This document shows, piece by piece, positions 18,102 through 25,244 of a stretch of 64,000 nt of DNA (position 1 is its first letter; every line of letters starts with the position of its first letter). Below the pieces are notes generated by a model. The model made no database searches. It was given only the letters and a program-made list of their open reading frames with translations, and was not told the DNA's origin. A program made the position numbers and the translations under genes. The stretch comes from Oleiphilus messinensis (lineage in GTDB: Bacteria > Pseudomonadota > Gammaproteobacteria > Pseudomonadales > Oleiphilaceae): contig NZ_CP021425.1 in the NCBI RefSeq assembly GCF_002162375.1, positions 1,423,501-1,487,500 on the forward strand, read 5' to 3'.

Positions 18102-18314
18102 CAGGGTAATCTAGCAATAAATGATCAATTTGGTTGCACATATTTCAAGTGTAGGTTAAAAAATGCTCAGTCACAAACCATTTTGAATAGAATCCAATGG
18201 ATTATTCAATGCTCCTCGGAGAGCAACAAGCCGTTTTGCTTTAAGTCGTTCTTGTATGATTGTGAATTGATTGTAATGTAATCAAATCGATTGATTATTG
18301 CTAGGTTGCCCCTG
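18102..18314. mobile_element. 213-bp non-autonomous element (MITE) sharing ends with the ISAs1-like element
   Basis: The left end (CAGGGTAATCTAGCAATAAA) and the inverted right end (CAGGGGCAACCTAGCAATAA) match each other over about 34 bp with few differences, and both match the element end at 7905 (about 27 of 31 positions for the left end). The interior has no coding potential and a different sequence from the other copy. No target duplication is obvious. It lies directly upstream of the four-gene operon starting at 18421, where it could supply or disturb a promoter. Confidence 0.65.
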
Positions 18315-18420
18315 TATAAGGCCCTAAAATGTCCTGGTATCATATTGAAAACTGGTTGGCTAACCAATAAACTCTCCGTAATGCTCAACACCTTATGAAG
18401 GCTTGTTCGGAGGTACCTTT

Positions 18421-19287
18421 ATGAACGCGATACCAATAAAGCCACGAAAAGTAACTTTTGATGTATCCACTGTGCCACGACATTGGAATGGTGGAGGTTC
18501 CGTGCGAGCTCGTTTCTTTGATGTCCTATCGGTGCACTTCCCCGAGGGTGAGTGGTTTTTTATTCAGTCGGGGCGGCACGAGGATCGAATAAAGGAGCCG
18601 GGGTTGCGTGAAGATATCCGCCACTTCACTCGTCAAGAGGGGCTGCATGGTATTGTCCATGACCGCATCAATGAGAAAATGGTTAGGCTGGATATATATG
18701 TTGACCAGGTTACTGGCAATCTGAGGCGTTTTATTCGTTCCTCACAAAAGCATCTGCCAGAAAAGTACCAGCTGGCGATGACAGCGGCTTTCGAGCACTT
18801 TACGGCTACTTTGGGAGAGGCAATGCTTGAAGAATATGTTGACGTGTTTGGCGAGGCCAACCCTGTGATGAGAGCGCTGTTTCTCTGGTATGGAGTGGAA
18901 GGGGCTGAGCATAAGGCAGTGGTTTATGACGTTTACCAAACTGCGGTAGGCGGTGGGTATCTAATGCGAGCCTCGGCGCTGGTGGATACTATGTCGGTGC
19001 TTCATTTGGTAGCAGGGCCGGTTTTTGCAAACATGTTGCGCCTAGATGTCGCTATGCGCCAGCCAGGGAGTGTGCTGCGTGGGCTGAATCGAATCTATGG
19101 TCGCACTGGAATTCTGACCCGAATGTTGCCTGAATTTCTGGATGGGTTCCGCTCGGGCGTTCACCCTTGGGATACGGGTAAGCCAGAAAAAGTGGCGGCA
19201 TGGTTGGAAGAATACGGCGATCATGGTAAACCGCTGCGTGCTTCTGTGGCTGTATACGGAACCGCTCCGATGAGTGAGGTAGCCTGA
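18421..19287 (+). CDS. Predicted metal-dependent hydrolase (PF10118 family)
   Basis: 289 residues, start supported by GGAGG 7 nt upstream. The PF10118 pattern is clear: a Glu in EGEWFFIQSGR, HFTRQEGLHGIVHDR, then EYVDVFGEANPVMRALFLWY and GVEGAEHKAVVYDVYQ. These are paired Glu/His motifs like those of di-iron helical proteins. Real function in the family is unproven; members often sit with lipid or aromatic genes. It leads a tight run with a BtrH-like protein (start abuts its stop) and two hotdog proteins, suggesting a common acyl substrate. Confidence 0.75.
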   Translation: MNAIPIKPRKVTFDVSTVPRHWNGGGSVRARFFDVLSVHFPEGEWFFIQSGRHEDRIKEPGLREDIRHFTRQEGLHGIVHDRINEKMVRLDIYVDQVTGNLRRFIRSSQKHLPEKYQLAMTAAFEHFTATLGEAMLEEYVDVFGEANPVMRALFLWYGVEGAEHKAVVYDVYQTAVGGGYLMRASALVDTMSVLHLVAGPVFANMLRLDVAMRQPGSVLRGLNRIYGRTGILTRMLPEFLDGFRSGVHPWDTGKPEKVAAWLEEYGDHGKPLRASVAVYGTAPMSEVA

Positions 19288-20304
19288 GTGGCCGGCGAGA
19301 AAGTCGCCACTGAGGTGGCTAGACTAAAGGCGATCACGACTCACTGCCACAGGCCGGGAAGGCACTGTGGCAGTTCAGCGATTCGTGACTTGCTTGAATT
19401 CCACGGAGTAATGATGAGCGAAGCCTGCTGTTTCGGCCTTGGGGCGGGACTCGGTATTACCTACGTGGAACTACCAGGCTCCGATACCCCGTTCATTGTT
19501 CATGTGCGTTCAATGGGCTTCGAAGAAAAGGTATTTAAAACATTGGCGGTGCCTTTTGCTTGGACCAGTTATAGCACCAAGTTGTCCGCCAGTACAGCTC
19601 TTCATCATGCATTGCAGGAAAATCGGCCAGCATTGTTGTTAACGGATATCTACCATCTTCCATATTTTGGCAGCAGCACGCATTTTCCCGGGCATGCTAT
19701 CGTGGCGTGGTTGCTCGATATGGAACGTGAGGAGGTGCTGGTCAGCGATACCGAACGCCCAGAGTTTATCGCAGTTCCTGTGGGAAGCTTGGCGGAGGCT
19801 CGTTTTTCCACTTCACCACCCTTCATTCATCATGGCAGCATGTTCGCGCCTCATGCTATTGATACCAGTGTGACATCAGAACGTGTGCGCAAAGCACTGT
19901 ACGATAACGCCTGTTCTTTGGCAAACGGCAATCGTTTCAGTGGTCTAGAGGCATTGGATACTTGGGTTGCGGCGCTGCCACGTTGGGCAGAGGAGGGAAA
20001 CTGGCACTGGTCGCTGCGTTTTGCCTATCAGGTAATCGAAAAGCGTGGTACTGGCGGTGCCGGATTTCGTGCCATGTACGCCGAGTTTCTGGAAGAGGCG
20101 AGCGAGATATTGCCCGCAGTGGGAAGCGCGAAGTTGGTGGAATTGATGCGCGGCGCGGCAGCGAGCTGGTCTGATCTGGCTTCAGTGCTCAAAATGGGCT
20201 CCGAGTCAACGGTGTTTCCATTGACCGAAATTGAGCGTGCCATTCAGCATGTAAGGACGCGCGAGTCACAGTACGTGCAACGTGTGCTGGATGTTTTTAG
20301 CTGA
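19288..20304 (+). CDS. BtrH/DUF4872-like protein (papain-fold acyltransferase relative)
   Basis: 338 residues from a GTG that directly follows the previous stop. CHRPGRHCGSSAIRDLLEFHG and SEACCFGLGAGLGITYVEL match the BtrH N-terminal domain, whose founding member transfers an aminoacyl group from a carrier protein during butirosin assembly. The Cys in RHCGSS is the candidate nucleophile and the His in FPGHAIVAW the candidate base. The C-terminal half (from about residue 200) is the helical DUF4872 part. Context with thioesterases and an AMP-ligase relic suggests acyl or aminoacyl transfer; the substrate is unknown. Confidence 0.7.
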   Translation: MAGEKVATEVARLKAITTHCHRPGRHCGSSAIRDLLEFHGVMMSEACCFGLGAGLGITYVELPGSDTPFIVHVRSMGFEEKVFKTLAVPFAWTSYSTKLSASTALHHALQENRPALLLTDIYHLPYFGSSTHFPGHAIVAWLLDMEREEVLVSDTERPEFIAVPVGSLAEARFSTSPPFIHHGSMFAPHAIDTSVTSERVRKALYDNACSLANGNRFSGLEALDTWVAALPRWAEEGNWHWSLRFAYQVIEKRGTGGAGFRAMYAEFLEEASEILPAVGSAKLVELMRGAAASWSDLASVLKMGSESTVFPLTEIERAIQHVRTRESQYVQRVLDVFS

Positions 20305-20371
20305 GTCGCAGCAAATCGCCAGCGCTTACGGACTTGAAAAGAATGGATCTATTATAGTGAAAGATACCTTG

Positions 20372-20839
20372 ATGGCGGATGGTAATATAGCTATCGCCAA
20401 GACCTTTTTTGGAACATCTCATCCTTTGTTCAATGCCTTCGGTGTGGAAGTGGAGGAAATCGGCAAGGGGCGAGCCGTGATGAGTCTCGCCTGCAGCCAT
20501 ACTATTTGCAATCGAGCTGGGGGGGTGCATCGTGGGGCGGTAGTCACGTTACTGGACACCAATTGTGGGTTGGCAATCTTTTCCCAGCTTGGCGATATGC
20601 GCCCGATTGCCACGGTTGATCTGCGCGTTGACTTTATTAACGAAGCACCTGTCGGTGAGGGGGTTTACAGTGAGGTGGAGTGTTTTGCTGTGCAAGGCGA
20701 TATTGCCTATGTGCGCGGCCGCGCTTTCGTAAACTCAGATCAAACCTTGCTGGCTTCGGTGTCTGGCTCGTTTGCTGTGGGTACCCTTGGCCCTGCATTT
20801 GATTCGCCGATAACGGAAAGGAGTCAGGACAATGTGTGA
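20372..20839 (+). CDS. Hotdog-fold thioesterase (PaaI type)
   Basis: About 155 residues: HPLFNAFGVEVEEIGKGRAV then GGVHRGAVVTLLDTNCGLA, the central helix motif of PaaI-like hotdog enzymes (usually HGGxxxxLxD; here the Gly-Gly pair precedes Val-His and Asp replaces the usual Asp/Glu). IATVDLRVDFINEAP is the paired strand. It would hydrolyse an acyl-CoA or acyl-carrier thioester in the cytoplasm. Upstream in-frame starts (to 20282) would overlap the previous gene by 23 bp; no start has a strong ribosome binding site. Confidence 0.7.
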   Translation: MADGNIAIAKTFFGTSHPLFNAFGVEVEEIGKGRAVMSLACSHTICNRAGGVHRGAVVTLLDTNCGLAIFSQLGDMRPIATVDLRVDFINEAPVGEGVYSEVECFAVQGDIAYVRGRAFVNSDQTLLASVSGSFAVGTLGPAFDSPITERSQDNV

Positions 20840-20878
20840 GCCAACATTTCTGACACGCTTAAGAAAAGGATAGATACA

Positions 20879-21274
20879 ATGGTGCTGAACCAACTCCAGA
20901 AAGAGATGCTTGAGACTACGCCCTTTGTTGAATTTCTTGGGCTTGAAGTGGTGACTTCGGATGAAGGTATCGCCTATCAATTGCCTTTCCGCGAGGAGCA
21001 TATCGGCAACACGCTGTTGCGTACTTTTCATGGCGGCATCCTCGCAAGTTTTGGCGAGATCACTGCCGCTCTCTATCTGGTCCAATCGCTTGAACTTGAG
21101 AAGGTGCCTTCATGCAGCAGCATGACGTTTGATTATCTGCGACCAGCGTTTGCCGGAAATATTCGCGCGGAGCCTCGCCTTGTCCGCGCGGGCAGGCGTT
21201 TTATCGTTGTTTCAGTGGATATCTATCTGGAAAAAAAACTCGTCTCAATCGGTCGCATTATCTACACACGTTAA
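20879..21274 (+). CDS. Second hotdog-fold thioesterase-like protein
   Basis: 131 residues. TPFVEFLGLEVVTSDEGIAYQLPFREEHIGN, then FHGGILASFGEITAALYL (the HGG helix motif with Glu as acid) and SMTFDYLRPAFAGNIRAEP. AAGGA lies 8 nt before the ATG. It follows the other hotdog gene by 40 bp. Two adjacent PaaI-like proteins may form a heteromer or act on two intermediates; both ideas are inference. Confidence 0.7.
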   Translation: MVLNQLQKEMLETTPFVEFLGLEVVTSDEGIAYQLPFREEHIGNTLLRTFHGGILASFGEITAALYLVQSLELEKVPSCSSMTFDYLRPAFAGNIRAEPRLVRAGRRFIVVSVDIYLEKKLVSIGRIIYTR

Positions 21275-21289
21275 TCGAAGGAGTGTAAT

Positions 21290-21413
21290 GTGACCATATC
21301 ACAAACTTTACTTCGTGCTGAGCAGCTACACCCTAATGGCACTGCCACGATTTACAAGGAGAGAAAACAGTCATGGCGGGATTTTGGAACCGCGTTGCAT
21401 GTCTGGCCTCGGG
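21290..21413 (+). pseudogene. N-terminal relic of an acyl-CoA synthetase (AMP-binding enzyme)
   Basis: A GTG with GAAGGAG 6 nt upstream opens TISQTLLRAEQLHPNGTATI, then YKERKQSWRDF. This is the usual start of FadD-like AMP-ligases (xLLRRAAxxxPxxxAxxxxxxxxTWxEF). One base appears lost in GATTTTGG: the next frame continues WNRVACLASG. Family similarity ends at about 21413, where it meets the tail of a broken TonB receptor on the other strand. It was probably the last gene of the preceding operon. Confidence 0.7.
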
Positions 21414-22246
21414 CCCTGATATCCTCGCCAGCATAGTAAATACGACCTGTATCTCCGGATGCTGGAGTAGGCGAACAGGGTGCGAAGTTGATCTGTAGGG
21501 GTCAAGAGTAGCTTCGCCCTAACCTTTTCGGATATCAGTTCATTCAGGTCATAGCTTGGTGGGTTGCTTTCGAATGCCTGAGCATCGTTGGTCAGGGTTT
21601 CGCCGTCCAGGCGTTGTGCCGCAATCCGGAAGGCGAGGGTGTCCTCGAGAATCGGGCCCGAGATCATTGCGGATGTATCGATATATTGCGCTTGTGTGCG
21701 GTATCCCAGGCGTCCGGCTGCTTCCCAGTCAAAGCTCGGGTCTTTGGTTTTGATAACGATTGAGCCGCCAATACTGTTGCGACCATTGCTGGTGGACTGC
21801 GGGCCGCGGAACACTTCGATCTGTTCAATATCCCAGAGGCCGCTGTCGCCGGTCAGATCTGCTACAAAGGGCTCGGCGACACCATCAATCAAAGTGGAAA
21901 CCCGTGCCTTTGCACCTCCGGAAATGGAATTGAAGCCACCTGCCGAGCCGTTCCCCGATACACCTCGAATATCCGGGACAGAGCCGGATAAAGTCACCAC
22001 ATTGTTGATTTCCGAAACCGCCTCGCGCAGCGTTTTATAACGCATCCCGCTGAGCTTGTCCTCGGAGATGACGGCGACCGAAGATGTGGTTTCCTTAATG
22101 GAGCGCTCTGCTTTCTCGCCCATGATCACTACGGATTGCAGTGTCGATGTCGGTGTGTCGGATCCGTCTGCGGCGACTGCGCCGAGTCCCAGTGTGGCCA
22201 GACCCATTCCCAGTGTTATCTTCGGAACCCAAGTTTTATGACTCAT
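21414..22246 (-). pseudogene. TonB-dependent receptor, truncated after the plug domain
   Basis: Signal peptide (cleavage near AVA), then a complete plug domain: TSSVAVISEDKLSGM, LREAVSEINNVVTLSGSVPD, and DIEQIEVFRGPQSTSNGRNS. The barrel starts (GPILEDTLAFRIAAQRLDGE) but after LRTLFAYS the frame shifts; the next frame reads GDTGRIYYAGEDI, the expected continuation, and is then cut at about 21414. A full receptor needs about 400 more residues. A Fur-box-like sequence lies upstream, so it was an iron-regulated siderophore or haem receptor. Confidence 0.8.
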
Positions 22247-22324
22247 CGTTTACCAACCCCTTATTGAACTGCCACGTCATCATTTCGTGAGGCAACATTA
22301 CCCGGAGTTAATAATTAAGTCAAA

Positions 22325-22343
22325 TAAAAATCATTATCATTTA
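22325..22343. promoter_or_regulatory. Fur-box-like operator
   Basis: AAAAATCATTATCATTTAG, about 80 bp upstream of the TonB receptor start, closely resembles the GATAATGATAATCATTATC consensus (read on the other strand CTAAATGATAATGATTTTT). Confidence 0.65.
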
Positions 22344-22394
22344 GATTTGTGTTGGCTGGAGCTATCCTTCGGACTCCAGCGATGTCCTGCCAGG

Positions 22395-22817
22395 CTAGTG
22401 ATCAACCCGGCCACGGAGCGCTTTGGTTTTACCCCGCTGTGATTTCTTGTCCATTCTACGTTGTTTTGAGCCATAGGTTGGTTTAGTGGCCCGCCGGGAT
22501 TTATGTTGCACAATCGCCGACAATATCAATTCCTTGAGTCGCTCCAGTGCATCTTCCCGGTTTTGTTCCTGGGTACGAAACTGTTGAGCCTTGATGATAA
22601 TCACACCTTCTTTAGTAATGCGTTGATCCGACAACGCCAGCAGTCGTTCCTTGTAAAATGCTGGCAGGGTCGAGCGTTTGATATCAAAGCGTAAATGCAC
22701 TGCACTCGACACTTTATTGACATTCTGCCCACCCGCACCCTGGGCGCGAATTGCCGAAATCTCGATTTCCCAGTCTGCAAGGCTGACATGGTTGGAAAGC
22801 GTAAGTGCGACGGCCAT
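22395..22817 (-). CDS. arfB: Ribosome rescue peptidyl-tRNA hydrolase ArfB (YaeJ)
   Basis: 140 residues, full family length. The catalytic GGQ motif is at residues 29-31 (IRAQGAGGQNVNKVSSAVHLRFD) and the C-terminal tail is strongly basic (RRATKPTYGSKQRRMDKKSQRGKTK), the part that threads into the empty mRNA channel of stalled ribosomes. It releases the nascent peptide on ribosomes lacking a stop codon. It is a single gene, convergent with nothing close. A hairpin at 22355-22380 (GCTGGAG/CTCCAGC) lies just downstream. Confidence 0.92.
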   Translation of the reverse strand: MAVALTLSNHVSLADWEIEISAIRAQGAGGQNVNKVSSAVHLRFDIKRSTLPAFYKERLLALSDQRITKEGVIIIKAQQFRTQEQNREDALERLKELILSAIVQHKSRRATKPTYGSKQRRMDKKSQRGKTKALRGRVDH

Positions 22818-23143
22818 AAGTTAACTCGTAATCCGGTTGTTTGATTTTGGGTGTGTATTCATTGTATGGATTTGGAGGAGGGTAGGTCTAGCCCATTCCA
22901 GTTATCAAAGTAGCGGTGGCTTAGATTGCTTATCGAAATAGATAAATTAGTATCGTTGCAGATAATAAAATGCTGTTTATCTATCCCCTCATGAATTGTT
23001 AACGCCATAAAAGTTCAATAAAAACATTTGTTTAAAGTTTTATTCTTCGTTGCACCGAATCTGGCACACCACATGCTTTTATCTGCACAACAAATCACGG
23101 TGCCTGGGAACATTGCTCAGGGAGAACAACAGGAGGGACGAAC

Positions 23144-24721
23144 ATGGCGAACACGACTATTTTTCATACGCGACGCGGTCGAGCGATCCCGGCGGCGGAT
23201 GCGGTCAATCAGGCAGGCGGTCGTGCTTATCAACATACTGCTGAACAGGCACTTGCGCAGTATGCCATGACCGGATGTTTTAATCAGACATTTTATGCTG
23301 GCGCGGTTGATCAGATTGCTACGGTCATGAGCTATGCCGATCAAGTCTCTCCCGAGTATTTGGCAAAACTGGCGGTTTTCGCCCGGGAACGGGGTTACAT
23401 GAAGGATATGCCCGCATTTCTCACTGCTTTGCTGACCGTGAAAGGGCCAGAGTGGGTGCCTGTGATTTTCCCCCGGGTGATTGATAATGGTCGCATGGTT
23501 CGCAATTTTGTGCAGATCCTGCGCTCTGGTGTGATCGGTCGTAGATCATTGGGAACCATGCCCAAACGGCTGGTTAAAGAGTGGATCAGTCGCCGCGGTG
23601 AGGCGTCGCTGTTTATGGACTCAGTGGGCAATGCGCCATCCCTGCAGGATGTTATTAAAATGGTTAGACCTAAACCTGAAAATGCAATGCGGGAAGCGTT
23701 TTACGGCTACTTGATTGGTAAAAATCATAACGCGAGTGATTTACCGAAAGTGGTTCAGGAGTATGAGCGGTTCAAGCAGAACCAGGCAATGCCATTGCCG
23801 GATGTTGATTTTCGATTGCTGACAGCTTTGAACCTCAGCACGGATCATTGGGTCGGCATTGCTCGAAATGCTAACTGGCAAATGACACGGATGAATCTGA
23901 ATACCTTCGCCCGTCACGGTGTGTTCCGGGTAAACGGTATGGATCAGGTGATCGCGCGACGACTGCGGGATGAAAAGGCCATTCGACGTGCCAAAGTATT
24001 CCCCTATCAACTGATGGCGGCGTACTTCATGGCCGATGAAACGGTACCGGATTCGGTAATAGACGCACTGCAGGACGCGATGGAAATTGCGCTACAAAAT
24101 GTACCCGCAATTTCGGGTAATGTGGTGGTCTTGCCAGATACCAGTTACTCCATGACGCAACCGGTTACGGGATATCGCAAAGGTGCCAGCAGTAAAGTCC
24201 GCTGTGTGGATGTTGCGGCTCTGGTCTCTGCTGCAATTGTGGCGCGCAATCCGAAAGCACAGGTATTGCCGTTTGATACCAAAGTGCATTGGGTTCGGTT
24301 GAATGCCCGGGATTCCATCATGAGTAACGCCGCACGTTTGGCGGGGCTGGGAGGCGGTGGAACCAACTGCGCTGCACCGTTGATCGAGTTAAATCGTCAG
24401 AAAGCGAAAGTGGATACCGTGATCTATGTCAGTGATAACGAGTCCTGGGTGGATGCCCAACGTTTCGGCTACGGGTACGCAAGTAGATCAGGGGCCGGTA
24501 CCGGTGTGATGGCGCAATGGTCTATCCTGAAACAGCGAAACCCGGATGCAAAACTGGTGTGTATCGATGTCGTGCCAAACCGAACAACGCAAGCCATTGA
24601 GCGTGAGGATATTTTAAATATTGGCGGATTTTCCGATCAGGTTTTCAGCGTGATCGATGATTTCATCCGCAACGAACCTCAGCGTTGGGTACAGGCCATC
24701 AACCGTCTGTCCCTGAGCTGA
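23144..24721 (+). CDS. rsr: Ro60 orthologue (TROVE-domain, Y RNA-binding protein Rsr)
   Basis: 525 residues, the normal length. Residues 1 to about 320 form the TROVE ring of helical repeats; the C-terminal part is a von Willebrand A domain with a MIDAS motif DTSYS at 332-336, a Thr in GGGTNCAAPL and an Asp in VIYVSDNES. Ro proteins bind the ends of misfolded small RNAs and carry Y RNAs; bacterial Rsr helps RNA decay under stress, in some species tethered by a Y RNA to polynucleotide phosphorylase. AGGAGG lies 7 nt before the ATG. Two Y-like RNAs follow directly, which strongly supports the call. No rtcB/rtcA genes are adjacent. Confidence 0.93.
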   Translation: MANTTIFHTRRGRAIPAADAVNQAGGRAYQHTAEQALAQYAMTGCFNQTFYAGAVDQIATVMSYADQVSPEYLAKLAVFARERGYMKDMPAFLTALLTVKGPEWVPVIFPRVIDNGRMVRNFVQILRSGVIGRRSLGTMPKRLVKEWISRRGEASLFMDSVGNAPSLQDVIKMVRPKPENAMREAFYGYLIGKNHNASDLPKVVQEYERFKQNQAMPLPDVDFRLLTALNLSTDHWVGIARNANWQMTRMNLNTFARHGVFRVNGMDQVIARRLRDEKAIRRAKVFPYQLMAAYFMADETVPDSVIDALQDAMEIALQNVPAISGNVVVLPDTSYSMTQPVTGYRKGASSKVRCVDVAALVSAAIVARNPKAQVLPFDTKVHWVRLNARDSIMSNAARLAGLGGGGTNCAAPLIELNRQKAKVDTVIYVSDNESWVDAQRFGYGYASRSGAGTGVMAQWSILKQRNPDAKLVCIDVVPNRTTQAIEREDILNIGGFSDQVFSVIDDFIRNEPQRWVQAINRLSLS

Positions 24722-24731
24722 AAACGATTAA

Positions 24732-24801
24732 CTGGCCAAATGCCGGGCAAGACTACATTCCCTGTAGTGTCTCGCTCAAAACCTTGTTGGCCAGCCTTTT
24801 T
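24732..24801 (+). ncRNA. Predicted short Y RNA (Y RNA 1), also the end of the rsr transcript
   Basis: A 70-nt stem-loop eleven bases after rsr. The terminal stem CTGGCCAA/TTGGCCAG is followed by CCTTTTT, and an upper stem GACTACA/TGTAGTGTC closes on a TTCCC loop. The 5' strand AAATGCCGGGCAAGACTACAT repeats almost exactly in Y RNA 2 (GAATGCCGGTGTGACTACAT), and the 3' strands share GTCTC..C and CTTTG/CTTG before the closing stem. This points to a common Ro-binding stem. It could alternatively be a plain terminator, but the shared internal sequence argues against that alone. Confidence 0.65.
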
Positions 24802-24803
24802 AA

Positions 24804-24940
24804 AATTTGGCGAATGCCGGTGTGACTACATCATTAGGGGTGACCGGGTCGCGGGTTCGAATCCCGCCCATATTGTGTTTTGATATGGTAGCTCAGCGGG
24901 TAGAGCAGGAAACGTCTCACCACTCTTTGTCGCCAAAGGG
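24804..24940 (+). ncRNA. Predicted YrlA-like Y RNA with a circularly permuted tRNA-like module (Y RNA 2)
   Basis: Closing stem TTTGGCGA (24806-24813) with TCGCCAAA (24930-24937), then a second stem GGTGTGAC/GTCTCACC. Inside lies a tRNA mimic in permuted order: T arm GCGGG-TTCGAAT-CCCGC (24851-24867), acceptor-like stem CCATAT/ATATGG closed by a 9-nt loop (24868-24888), linker TA, and D arm GCTC-AGCGGGTA-GAGC (24891-24906). The place of an anticodon arm is taken by the Y RNA stem. This is the architecture known for Salmonella YrlA, whose tRNA-like end is bound by effector proteins. Confidence 0.85.
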
Positions 24941-24941
24941 C

Positions 24942-25018
24942 AGTGCTCGAAAGAGCACTTCTCCGTGATATTTATAGCGTTTTTGTTTGGACTGTTGTGG
25001 ATGTTACGGAGAAGTGCT
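24942..25018 (+). repeat. Overlapping inverted repeats after Y RNA 2
   Basis: A small hairpin AGTGCTC-GAAA-GAGCACT (24942-24959) with a GNRA-type loop shares its right arm with a larger perfect inverted repeat AGCACTTCTCCGT/ACGGAGAAGTGCT (24954-24966 and 25006-25018). The two structures cannot form together. No T-run follows either; an AT-rich stretch with eight T residues comes at 25061. The remaining bases to 25244 hold nothing recognisable. Confidence 0.55.
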
Positions 25019-25244
25019 TTGCCTTGGATTCAGCTTGTAACCCAAATAACTCGTCGGTAATTTTTTTTCTGCGTACTCGCAGTGGGAAGTTATGAGAGCC
25101 AGTGCAGCGTTTTGAGTGGGTTCTCCGTTTAAACTTTTAGTCTCATATTATGCTTTGGGCCATGTATGCCTCAGTTCTGCGTTGATCCCGGAACGCCAAT
25201 CAATGACAGAAAAAATGAAATAATACTGTATAAGGAAAATCAAA

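Noticed and set aside
24841-24906. An ordinary tRNA gene (good T arm and D arm)
   Set aside because: The arms are in the wrong order (T before D), there is no anticodon arm or CCA-type end, and the ends pair within a longer RNA. Taken as the tRNA-like module of a Y RNA.
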